Shown one piece after another: positions 33,856-45,923 of a stretch of DNA of 64,000 nt; the first letter of the stretch is position 1; every line of letters starts with the position of its first letter. Made by a program: the position numbers and the translations under genes. The notes under the pieces were generated by a model that saw only the letters and a program-made list of their open reading frames with translations, was not told where the DNA came from and did not search any database. The DNA comes from Neelides folsomi (taxonomy: Eukaryota > Arthropoda > Collembola > Neelipleona > Neelidae): NCBI GenBank assembly GCA_034687125.1, contig JAQGBZ010000137.1, positions 62,001 through 126,000 of the forward strand, given 5' to 3'.

Positions 33856-36800
33856 TAGACAATACCTGTACAATAAATATATATACATGTATATAAAGTT
33901 TATTTATATACCTTTGTGTATTATATAAATTAGCAAATCATATTTTTCGTCTCTTATTTACTATTTTTCTCTCTTATCATAATGAGGATCAAAAGGTGTC
34001 AGTGGTTTAATCGTCGGTTCGTCTCTTCGTCCCTAACAATAATGAATAATATTTCAACATAAAGCCTGACCATGATTTAACCATTGTGACCAAATAAAAC
34101 TTTATTTGAATCGTCATTAAAAACTCTCGGGAGCCTTTTTTGTTCGGAGATTGCATATTTTATATTGCTCTGTTTATTTGTATAATTTATAATCTGTATC
34201 AATGATCAATATTTAATTTCCCTCTCTTTGGATTTCCCTTTTACCTTCACGCTATGTTGTACCTATGCACTCTTTTGAATTTACATAGGAATTTACATCC
34301 TACCCTTTACATTCACCAATCCACCATCTACTCTTTACATGTCACTTACACTCATATGAAGACAATATAGACTTTAATTATTAGAAGCAGGTGAAACTGT
34401 AGAAAACATAAGCTTTTGCACTATTTATCTATCAACATACCATACACATGGAGTATATTGTTATATGGTAGATACGAAGTATGCAAATGAATATTTACAA
34501 ATTGCAGACAAAGGATTAATTGAATAAAGATGGCAAGCGATGTTCTACATGTGGGATTGTGTTCAATGTAGACGGCGGAGATTCCAACTTTTCCTCTTTT
34601 TCTCTTCCCACCACGGAGAACTCCTTTTCCAATTCCATTCCATTGGGTTTGTATGGACGAAGTTTTCCTACGTGCTCGAGAGGATTCTAATCTACATTTC
34701 CATACCCTCATGGGCTCTCATTAAAAATGGGGAATTAGCGGGGGAGCCAATGGGATGAAAAAAAGTAGAGGAATCGTCTCACTCTGAGAGTGAGAGTCGC
34801 TGATCATTCTTCTAATCATCCTCTTTTACATTCATATTATATACATTTTATGCGCATACTGCATAAATACTTGTATGTATACACTTATATTGGTAATACT
34901 TTATCACATCACTCTTCATACTTATAATCTAAAAGTAGGTTTAAGGTGCACATTCCTTTTCTCTCATCTTCAATGAGACTCATTTGGGGGTTTGAATGTC
35001 GCGAGACTTTGAAATTCCAAATAATAACTCATCTACTCGCTTTGCTCCAGTTATTTTTTCTATTTATCATTTACTTTTTATATTAGTTTGTAGAAATTTA
35101 ATTAGTTTAAAATAGTTTTAAAAATGATTTCATATGAAATATATAAAGTTCAGATATTTATGTTATGTATATGTATTTGTATCAGTATGAGTATGAAGTT
35201 GACGCATAAACATTGGGTGGATAGTGGATACCTAATTTCATTTTAACTTTACCTAAAAAGAATCTTTCGAGATTGTTCATAAAACATGAAACTGCTAACA
35301 AAGAATGAAAGAAGTGTGTTAAATGATCCCTAAATAAATAGTTATATAATTAATAGCATCCGTTTGTTACTGTTTTCTTTTTTAATCATTTCCCCAATAA
35401 AGGGAGAAGTAAATCATTGAATGGAATTCATTAATTGGCGTAATTAGTGAAATTGAAAATGAGAACTGTGGGCTTGTTTATATAAAACACAGATATAATT
35501 GAGTAAGTCTTTACTGTAGAATACCATATGAGATAAGTAGCTTATGTCTTTTGCTTAAACATTGAACAGTTGTTACTTTTATACTTAATTATATTAAAGT
35601 ACCTTACAAAATTAGATATAGCTAATCAAAATCGATATTATATAGTCTGATATTATGTTAATTATATAATTCGGCAATAGTTTTTAACTTCTTAATTAGC
35701 AGATTGAAAAGTTAAAACAACATTTCAGTAAAAGACATGTGAATTCTCCATATAATGCACTTATGCATTTAGATACTTAATACAAGAGCAGTGAGCAGTG
35801 ATGAATTATAATCATGTAAACTATTAGGCGCGAAGGAGGAGAAAACACGTTAGTTAGTTAGTTTAATATTTGACGGATCTGTCTGAACATAATGAAAAGA
35901 ACATAATGTACCATAATGAAAAGAAGCCAAAGATTCATGTAACGAAATCAACATGTGTTTCCTTTGAGAGTTGTAGGGGTGGAAGTTGCGGTGTTTCCAA
36001 TGGTCAAGCACTTACTGAACCGCCTCCTTCACTCCGGGTCACACAAACGATTTGGATCTTGGCTGCTACTGCCAAAATCCCCATTGGGAATTGTCTGTTG
36101 TGGATTGATCAAACTACAAGTTGTGTACGTAATCCACCTAAACTCAGGATCTTTTATCTTCTATCTTTGTCTTCCTATTTTCCTACTCGCTTATTCCTTA
36201 CGCCTTGACCTGCAAATCCATCTTGGAAAAATTGTGTCTATCCGGCAATTGAGTCAAAGGATAAGACAAAACCCATTTTGGTATATTCACTTTTTCACTA
36301 ATGTTAAATTTTTGTATTGTAAAGATTTGTACCTGTACAGTAAAACCAAATAAAGAATTCACGTTTTGAATCTTTCGTTATTCCTAAGTTGAGTCGAGGG
36401 TGAATTTTTTATGATTTTGATATAAAATGGAAACTGATTCTTCTCTTCCACGCTTCACTGTACAGACGTTCAACGATTCTCTTCACTCCAAATGAACCGA
36501 ATGAAATTTGTAACACTGTCACTGTACAATCACAGGACTCGTAAGAAAAATATACAACTGGATTGATCACATTTGTAATGGAAAATTTTCTATTTTCAAT
36601 GTGCTTGTCACATTTAATTCGAATAATCAATTTGATTCAGTTTGAATTATTAGGATGTTAAAATATGCCAACTTAACATATTGTATAACTAAAGTTAAAA
36701 TGGGAATTATAGTAAGTTGTAAGTTTTATTGGGTAGAAGGTTGTTAATGAAAATTTTAGTAAGTTTTTGATATTTGTAACTCTGTGTGTACATATTTGAA

Positions 36801-39217
36801 TTCGTTGACTGAGATTTTTAATTGTCCTCAATGTAAATTAAGATAATTGCGTACTGATTATATGCAATTAGAAAATGCATATCTAATGGGCCTAAGGACA
36901 TTGTTGAAAAAATAATCTCGGGCTAAAATATACTGTTGTGCTAAAAGTAAGAAATTGTAAGTAATAAGGTTTTACCCTTACCTTTGAGGTTAATAGAAGA
37001 ATTAATTGAACAAAATGATATTCAATTTCACCGATCTTGAAATCTTAATTTAAGTCACTAAATGGCCGCAATTACAAGCCGCATTAAAATATGAACAGTA
37101 ATTGTTACACACTTAAGTACACAAACATCTGATAAACTTTGAAACGAAACTCCCAATAACTCAAGCCTATAACTTTTATCTCATATAACAAACGTTACAA
37201 ACAAGGTTCAAACTTGTAAAATAACTCTTTGTTTTTATATAATAAATCTTCCGAGTCGAGTCACTTTGGGTTTATGTTCAATTTGTGTGTGAGAAGTCAG
37301 AAGATGAGTTGATGAAGGAGGGGCGAACGTTGGATTTTAATAGAGGAAATGGGGGACGAAGTGAGAGGAAGTGGAGGTCTGCACAGGTGGAGGATAAGAG
37401 AGAAACTGGAGGATTCCAATTACCTCACCTCTTCCCAACCGTTCCCATCCCCTCGAATACCTTTTGGTATACCTTCCAAATATTAAGCCAACTTCCCCCT
37501 CTTGCTGCCAAAACCTCACAATTCCACACATCAAAAATGCTCTGTCAAACAATCCCCGATTTGAGTTTTAAAAACCACTTTATTTTGCTTAAAAATTTTT
37601 TTGAGTTTTAACTTTCTTGAACTTTTCTTTATATGGTATGGTATAGCTATTAATATATCCAATTTACATAATGTACATACAATAACTGTAGGATACCTTG
37701 TGATATATTGTATATAGAATTATTATTGGTGTAAAATATTAAGGTATATATGGATCCAAATATGGATCATATTTTAAAAACTTATATTACAGATATATAT
37801 TATACTTATATGTACTTATAAGTATGGGTATCTGGCTAGATCTCATGTAAGAGAAATATCCACATGTCCTCCATGCGGTTTAGTGATAGTGATAACTAAC
37901 GAAGAACAAAATTTAATAATAATACATATGTGAGCGGAGTACGTGACTCCTTTCGTGCTCTCAAATCTACTCATTTATTCTTCAAAATAATCTTCAAGAT
38001 CTCAATGTGTATACCCTACTCCCAATTTTTTGGCCTCTTTTATGCTTATAAACTTTTATGAACCTTCCGACGACTCTCCCTTCGTTATTGACATTAATGT
38101 ATGAAAGATGAGTCTTATTTTCGCAATTAACAAAACAAATGCAATTACACTTGTTGGCGTTATTGGAATTGTTCAGACTAGCTTGGTAATCACTTTTTTT
38201 AAAATCCTTTTAGTGCCTCGAATTTAATTGCTTTGAGAAATATCAAGATATCATAGTGCTAGTATTTGTATGAACAGGTAAACATGAGAAAACAAAGACT
38301 TAATAAAGAATATTGAAAATTGTTATAAGTTTTTATAGCATGTGATGATTTGTGTGAATTAATGGATATTACTTTATTCAATTTAAATAAATTATTCCTC
38401 GTCAATGTTTTTGCGTGTGCTTTAAATTTAGGTACCATATACCTGCTATTTATTATAAGATTTATAATATTCTTATAAGATTTAAGCTTTAAACTATCAA
38501 GAAACCTGCATATGTTTATAAGTATTACCAATTAATTTAACACATCTGGATCTGGTCTGGACACAATAGTTAGCATATAAATGTTAGTAAAACATAACTA
38601 GGTACTATAGAATATACCTACCCACTGATAGAAGATACAAATCTTGAAAGCTCCCAATTTCCCTATATGTAAACAAAATTATAGTTAATAGTGTTAATAC
38701 AGATACTTAAATCTACGATAAGATTTATTTATTTATTAATTATTCGGAACCAGAGAATTTTTTCCATTTGGTTCTCACATTCATTTTGACCTTCATCAAG
38801 AGCGAATTTTCCGAACTCCCAATGAATTTAGGTATATGTATTATATTATGTATTCGCAATTCCGGCTAAATAATTCTCATGGACTCATGAAAGAAAGAAT
38901 TAAAATGATATTTTTCATATCTGGAGATACTTAACTATTGTATTTAAAATTAATTTAATCCAAAAGATTGAAGTTGATTCATACTATACATGTATATAAT
39001 ACAACGAATATATATGTACATATAATAATTGAAGAGTCATGCAGCAAATCATATTTTCAGAGCCATTTTTTATTACAACATACACAATTATAACTTTGAT
39101 GAATCATCCAGAGCATTTGCATTCCTATAAGTATATATAAATTTATTTCTAATGCATACTGTAGTTGCTTATTATGTTAATTCTCGGACAATTGTTATTA
39201 AATTACATTCAATTCAT
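33856..39217. other. Gene-poor region, right part
   Basis: 5.4 kb of AT-rich sequence between the TIR element and the 3' end of the CFAP-like gene. Two overlapping open frames at 35870-36353 and one at 37285-37611 lie in slightly GC-richer patches, but show no conserved motif or splice structure. No RNA gene recognised. Confidence 0.35.
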
Positions 39218-42200
39218 TCACATTGATGATTTTTTATCACATCTTTTGGGCATTGAACATTCAACGGAAGCATCATAGTAAAGATCTTTTTCAGTTCTGC
39301 AAGCCGTTTCGTCTCCATCAAAAGAGTTGGTCCATTCGGTTCCTCTGGAGAAATTTTCTCTTTTGAGGACGTGCTCGGCCATCCTCTCAAACTTCTCAAG
39401 ACTTGTTAAACGCCGTGCTTTGGGACGTTCTTGTTTATTGTCCAGATACTCTTGTAAAAGCTCTCTTGGTCCTAAGAGAGATTTGAGCTCAATTGGATCT
39501 ATGACTTTAATTGGGCTTCCTTCATTGTAGTCTTTGGCTAATTCTTGCATCAAATTGATAACAGCGAATTCAATAAGCTGCTCCTTTGTTTTCAGATTGA
39601 GACGAACGAAGTCGTCTTCATCCAAGCAATTATTTGTTTCCTCTGCTCGTTTATATTCGTCGTAGTAAGGAGCTTCTCTTTTCGTCACTCTTCGAATAAA
39701 TGGTCCAATGGATGTGGATCTTGTAATATCCCTAAATAATCAAAAAGTGAACAATAAAAATGACATTTTATCCATAAGTAATAAAATCCAATTTAATACC
39801 AAATTACCAAATCATTTGGTTGATCATATCTTCAGCAATGTTTTTCCCCAACGGAAAATTTGGTCCAAGAAACAGAGTTCGAGTTTTAGGTTTGAGTTGA
39901 TCCATAAAGGGTGGATGTACTTTATCGCTATAAAATTAATATCGTTTATATAATTGAATACTTGATTGAATATTAAATACTTGAGTAAATATTGAATATT
40001 ACTCTTTAAATATACAAAAAAGCTACTTTATAAGTATTGAATCAAGAAGTCCGAAAACACTGCCAATGTAGACAGAAACGGATATTACTCGACTAAAAGT
40101 TAGAGGTTCATGAGGCTTGACAACTTCATTTTTAAGCTTCTGTTCAAAAAGAAAAGATAAATTTAGCATTCATTTGGCTTATTATGTATTTTCGATTTTA
40201 AGATTTTATAAACATAATAGTGAAACCTTAATTGGCTGAACATTAATGGCTTTAAAACTAGCTCTTTGCTTTTTAATTTCAGCTTCGAATCTTTCTTGAT
40301 CAGCTTTTTTCTTCGCTTCTTGATTCTCCCACAAAGTAAGATTGTGAAAATATTTTTCTGTCGCAGTGACATTTGACATCATACACCGAATCAAAGTTGA
40401 GAAAGTAGTTGAAACGCAACCGGCTTTCACCACAACCATTACTGATGTTTCTTGCTTATTTACAAAATAAAATTATTTATTTATTATTAAAACAATGTTT
40501 ATTGTACCAAAGGATTGATGGTTCCAGATTCAGGATGAAATTTTATAAACCCATCTCCTTCAAATGATTCTTTGTTCCATTTGAAAGATATTACTTGATT
40601 TGATGACATGTTCGTAATAAATATGATACTGTAATTAAACGATTAAAAGATGATGAATAAAAGATAAGATTTTTTATAAGCTATATAAAAAATTATTGTG
40701 AGACACACAATAGATACAATATTGTAAAAAAAAGTTTAAAAATTTTCATTACTTTGTGGCAGAATCACCAGTAGGAATCAAATTGGGAAATACGAGACGA
40801 TTTGGACTTATTGTAACGAAAACAATTGGATCAATCAAATGAGACTTCCTGGCCATCATTTCTTCAGTTTTAGAACGAAGAGATATTTGCGGTGATAAAG
40901 CTACGGAGCCTTTGATTTTAACTTCTCTCACCTCTTGATTCGCAAAAATTCTAATAGGCAGCTCGTAATCCATTACTTCTAATGGCGAAAAACGAATTTT
41001 CAAAGCAGACCAACTTTTTGAGCCAACGACTCCCTTTGGATTAAGGCATGAGAAAACGCTATGTCCGTGATTATTATCTTTTAAATCTTCAAAGGGTGTC
41101 ATATCTATTTCATAAGGACAATCGACATATCCTCCATTGTACATCCAGAAGCTCTATATTAAAATAAATGAACATTTGTAAACGTAAATCAATAATGAAA
41201 ACGAATATGAAAATAATACTTGAAGGGGAGGATCCAAATCAGCAAGACCAATTGGATGAAGTAACATTTCTGTACAATGCAAAAGCTCGAGCGATGGTTG
41301 TTGATAAGCAAGAGTTGTTCCATACAAATCAAACCAAATGAAAATTGCCGGGTTGATTCTTACAAGTACTGATATTTTGTAAGCTCCTTCTTTTTCATAT
41401 GAATATTGAATGGTTATCTGCTTGCTTTTCCCTGGCGGAATTGATCCTTTTAATGGGGAAAACTTGAACCATTTGAGATCTTTGTAAGAGTTGTAAGAAG
41501 CCGTTGAGCCTGGAAGAGCTGTTTTGGTCGATTTGACTAAACTCTTTTTCATATTTGGTTTTCGACCATAGTACAGACCATTAAAGTCTTGTTCAATTTT
41601 CTTGTTTGTAAATTTTAGAAACCATAGGACGCTCAGGGCTTTTGGATCATCTGGATGACTTCCATGAAACGTTGGAATTCGCTTTTCTCTTTCACATGTT
41701 GAAAGGATCGGAAGCCAATCTTTAGGAGGAACCTTTTCAATGATGATTAAAAATTACATTTTATCTTGAAATAGTTAAACAATTTGTAATTTCAATGTTA
41801 ACAAGTAAATACTTGGTGAATGTTGAATGTGCCTTCAATATCACTCGTGTTCTTTAGAAGGAAGGAGAAAGTGGCAGGTTCACAATTGATTGGGGCTGGA
41901 GGGAAGCGAATTGAAACTGTTTCAACGATTGGAACTGTATGTTCAAAACTTGTCTTGTTAAAGGGTGTCAAACACTCATTGAGCCTAAAATGTTAACAAA
42001 TTACTAAAACTAAACGTCAGTTAAATCAATGATATTACAACTACAGAATAATAATGTAAAAATCTACCTGTCCAATTCGAACATTGACCAACATTGCTGT
42101 ACATTCCAAGCTGGATGGCGACCGCTCGTCATTATTTCTGTAACCTTAAATATGCAAATTCTAATGTGTTTAGTAATTATTATTCTAGTACATTTTATGG

Positions 42201-43161
42201 TAATTTAATTAGAAATTGTAAAAATATAAAACATTGAATAATTATAGTAGATATTAAGAATTATTATTTTCTTTCGCGAGATCATTTACCTGAAAATGGG
42301 GATGCTCTCCTAAATAACAAACATTGACGAGTTTACACTGATGAGTCGGAACTTTCTCTAGAAATTTAAGTGAAGCTTCAATAAAGAATTTTTCTATGTT
42401 GACTCTATCAGGTCTAACTGTGACACTAATCTATTGAAAAAATAAAGTTATAAGGCATTTACCTTTCTCATGTTTTATTTTTTAATAGATCAAGATTATT
42501 TTAATAATATAAAAAAACCTCTCGTATCATTTCAGGATCTAAAATGAATGATGCAGGCTCAATTAGTAAAATGGATTTGTCATAATCGTCTAGCCATTCT
42601 TCATGTAAAGCCTGTTAAGTATTAGTAAAACGATAGCTGAATTATAGGACTCAATATGATTTATATTTTGTATGTAATTTTGTTTAAATTGAATGTTGTT
42701 AATTAGATATTTAAAATGACTATGTATAAAGATCGATATTAAATCGTATCACCTTTAGAGTCGTTTTAAATTTCAGGTTACTTTTATTGAGAATTTTGAA
42801 AGTGTTTGTTGTGGGTTTATACATTTCTACGAGTTCAAAGTTGAGTTCTGTTCTGTCAGTCTGTTTTGATATAAACACATTAACAAGTATATTATTAGAT
42901 TTAATTATGATATTATAGTATAAATTATAAAGTTATGAAAAAAATAATAAAATGTTTTAAAACCTCAATCCATTCTTCATCCCACTCGTCATTGCTGTTT
43001 TCTAACAGGAAAGTTTCAGGCATGATTAATCCATTCATTAAACTATCATTATTCTCATTATATGAATTTTTGATTTCGGGGTTAATCGCAGCATCTCCTC
43101 CTTCGATGAGCTTAAATTCCCTATTTGGTGATTTGCTTCTGCCCTCATTATCAGTGTCCAT
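39218..43161 (-). CDS. Cilium/flagellum-associated MSP/ASH-domain protein, CFAP65-like, 932 aa
   Basis: Thirteen exons: 42964-43161, 42753-42860, 42519-42611, 42290-42430, 42068-42144, 41813-41984, 41220-41732, 40753-41153, 40508-40628, 40227-40454, 40027-40139, 39808-39927, 39218-39731 (2799 nt). The middle consists of Ig-like beta-sandwich repeats of the ASH/MSP type: FNIHQ, KGSIPPGKSKQITIQYSYEKEG, WSALKIRFSPLEVMDYELPI, NRLVFPNLIPTG, ISFKWNKESF followed by GFIKFHPESGTI. The last pattern (substitution, S/N-x-v-x-W, then P-x-S-G-x-I) is typical of CFAP65/HYDIN/DLEC1-type axonemal proteins. A charged helical segment (LWENQEAKKKADQERFEAE) and a helical C-terminus follow. Much shorter than human CFAP65 (about 1,900 aa), so the exact orthologue is uncertain. 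Confidence 0.6.
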
Positions 43162-43872
43162 TATAGATTAAAGGTTTAAATACTTTTAAATTAAATTTCA
43201 GGAATTTTCATAAAAAGTTTGGATCTAAAAACGATTGTATGGTCTTAATGGATAATGTCAATACAAATTTATGAATATTATGTATTAATTAATAAAGGTG
43301 TTTTTGTGTAAGAATTCTAACGTAACACTTTATTACGATTTAATGATAAAACACGTTTTAAAAGTTTACAAGTCTTATGATATCAAAAGCAAAGTTTAAA
43401 ATATTAAATCGTAAGCATACGACATACAAAATCCTACTTATTTATGTAAAATCAGAAATATTCCTATAATTCAACATACAAAAATGGAATAGACGAAAAA
43501 GACAAATGGCAATGGAAAGAGATTATTTAACAAAATATATGTATAATAAATAAGAATGGAATGCAATAATTAAATCGCTCATGGTTAGGAGATGGAAATC
43601 AGAACAAGGGTTTTTTAAAGAAATTAAAGAATAGAAATAAACTTAATTTAAAAAATATTTAGATTGAGATTTTATTAAAGTAAGAAAAAAAACTTTACAA
43701 AACCAAGTTTATCAAAAGAACCAAAAAAGAATTCATAAGTTTTTTAATTACGTATAGGTAATTGGATATTTATTATAAATTAAAACAATCGTGTAAGCGA
43801 ATTCTTTACTCTATTGGTATATACAAATAAGTAATCACTTTCACTTTAATTAATATAGTGCACTAATGCATA
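43162..43872. other. Short tandem intergenic region between two minus-strand genes
   Basis: AT-rich 711 bp. It must contain the 3' UTR of the Ana2/STIL-like gene and the promoter of the CFAP-like gene; no motif stands out. Confidence 0.4.
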
Positions 43873-45087
43873 TTAAACAAATTTTGGTTGACCTTTAAGA
43901 GCCTTAAGATCGAGGAATTTCTCAGGAGCCTTTTGATTGTTTTGGTATGGGAAATGATTTGGCAATGGGCGATTTTTGTTGTCCTTGACAAGGCCATGTC
44001 TTTGGAGATAATGTCTCGTATCAAAAGATAAATTGCTAGATGAAAGCCCGTAAAGAGTTTTGTCAGTCTGAACCAATTTCTTTTCTGCAGGAACTTCTTG
44101 CTCCTTCGACTCCAAAAGTAAATTTACATTCCCAAGAACATTCCTATAATAAGTAACAGTTGGTTGAACGACGTCTTCTTCTTCATCTGACAACGATTCA
44201 TATTGGCTCAAGCTTGGTCCAAGTTTGTCGCTCCCAATTTCGCTATAAATTGAAATTATTTGACATATTTTAATCTGAATAATAATTAAAATAAGACCCA
44301 AAATATTTATAATTCTGTTATTTTGAATTACCTAAAAAAGCTAGCATTTTCGTTGAGATCTTTCAAATTGATTTTTGAAGAATTATTTGTATAAATGCTC
44401 GCTTCTTGGATGGTAGGAAGCTGCAAATCTCGGAGGATGGTTGAAATATCTTCACCATTCTCAAGTCGAGAATTTTCTGAGCTTGCCATCTTATTTTTAA
44501 TCGGATCAAATGGAACTGTCAGAATTTCTTTTGAATTTAATCTCAACTCATCATGTTTTGCCAAATTAGAAACATCAGTTTGTGTCTCGGCATCAGATTT
44601 TGCTTCGGCTTTCGTTTCAGTGTCGTTGTCAGAATTCTTCGAATTTGTCAAATGTTCTAATTGAAGCACAAGCTTAGTTTGAAGTTCCGTTAATCGTAGA
44701 ATCTGAACCTCCATCCTTTTCATCGTTTGACCCTGAGTTTGAAGCAAATCGTACATTTCCTCAACCTTAATTATTTTTCTTGGAGATCCCGTTCCATGTG
44801 ATGTTGAAAGGAAGCTCAGACTGGGATCAAGTACCGATACTTCCGGAACAAGTGGTGCTGGCTTTTCCTATTAAAACAAAACAAAATCAACAACTAAAAT
44901 TATGGAATTCAAAATGATAATGATGGCAAAATAATATTATTAACTAAATTGTTATAAGTCAAATTGTTAATTAATAAAAAAAACCAACCATGTTAAAAGG
45001 AGTAGGCATTGGAGGAAATGTTAATGGTGGTCTCGGTTCGTTATTGTTTGGCATATAAGATGAGTCAGAAAGTTTATTTCCAAACAT
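43873..45087 (-). CDS. Coiled-coil protein resembling centriole duplication factor Ana2/STIL, 334 aa
   Basis: Three exons: 44989-45087, 44332-44867, 43873-44242 (1005 nt); a non-coding leader is spliced on just before the ATG. Layout: a Pro-rich N-terminus (LTFPPMPTPFN), a short coiled coil at about 65-95 (MYDLLQTQG, then LTELQTKLVLQLEHL), an acidic Glu/Asp/Thr region, and a C-terminal block with YYRNVLGNVNLLLES and LSFDTRHYLQRHGLV. The last motif and the order 'short oligomerising coiled coil, then conserved C-terminal block' recall the Plk4-binding coiled coil and STAN region of Ana2/STIL. The resemblance is from memory of the family, not an alignment, so the name is tentative. Confidence 0.45.
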
Positions 45088-45923
45088 CTTCAACTATAAA
45101 TAAAAAAATGTAATTTAGTTAATGACAAATAACGATTATTTACGTGATTATTTATTGTAATAAAAACAAAATATGATTAATAATGCAAAGATTCAATCAT
45201 TCAATTGCTATCTATTATTACGAATATCGCACTTACCAAATATCAAAATATTTCAAGTTCAGAAATTCTTATAACCCACAAAACTTGAACAACGAACAAC
45301 GCCTCAATACTTTACAACCGATCAACGAAACAAGTTTAGATTATTTTAACAATTTGCTTTATTGGCAATTGGTAAAAGAATAGTGGCAGTAAAAGCTACT
45401 TAAAATAAGTCTATAAATCCCTAGCTAGTGGCTCTAAGTTCTCTAACCACTTTAATTTAGCGTTTAATCGCTTAAAGGTTCTTTAAGAATACAGATGATA
45501 AAGTGCTTTTTTAAATGCTTATTCAATTTAATAGTGGGAACAAATTTGAAATTTGCAAAGTTGAGTCAATTGGTGGAACTCTTGACTTGCTCTTTTGCAA
45601 CATTCCTTGTATCCCCTCAGGCCATTTCCCTCTCTTTTACTTTTTACCATATTGGCGCATCAGTAGCATTGAATTCCCATCCCCGCTGGCCCACCACACG
45701 CCTCAGCTCTACGAATTAAAAGAAAAAGTGTATTCAGCGTATAAGGATTGGGATCATGTAGATGTAGGGTAGCATTGAGTCAGAAAATAATTAATTCAGC
45801 AGATTCTTCGCGAAAGACGATAAAGAAAAGAAGTCGAGAAGTTCGTTGTCCCAAATTTTGCATCTACACTGATAAGGATTTAACATATAGAGGAAGTATT
45901 TGGTCTCTGATTGGAATTGCAAA
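45088..45923. promoter_or_regulatory. Divergent promoter shared by the Ana2/STIL-like gene (-) and CNPPD1 (+)
   Basis: The two start codons are 837 bp apart, head to head. 45530-45780 is less AT-rich than its surroundings and is the best candidate core. The acceptor at 45094-45095 (minus strand) shows a spliced leader exon for the minus gene somewhere in this interval. Confidence 0.4.

Noticed and set aside
35870-36353. Two overlapping + strand open frames of 112 and 132 codons
   Set aside because: Different frames over the same DNA, no recognised motif, no codon bias, no splice partners; probably chance in a less AT-rich patch.
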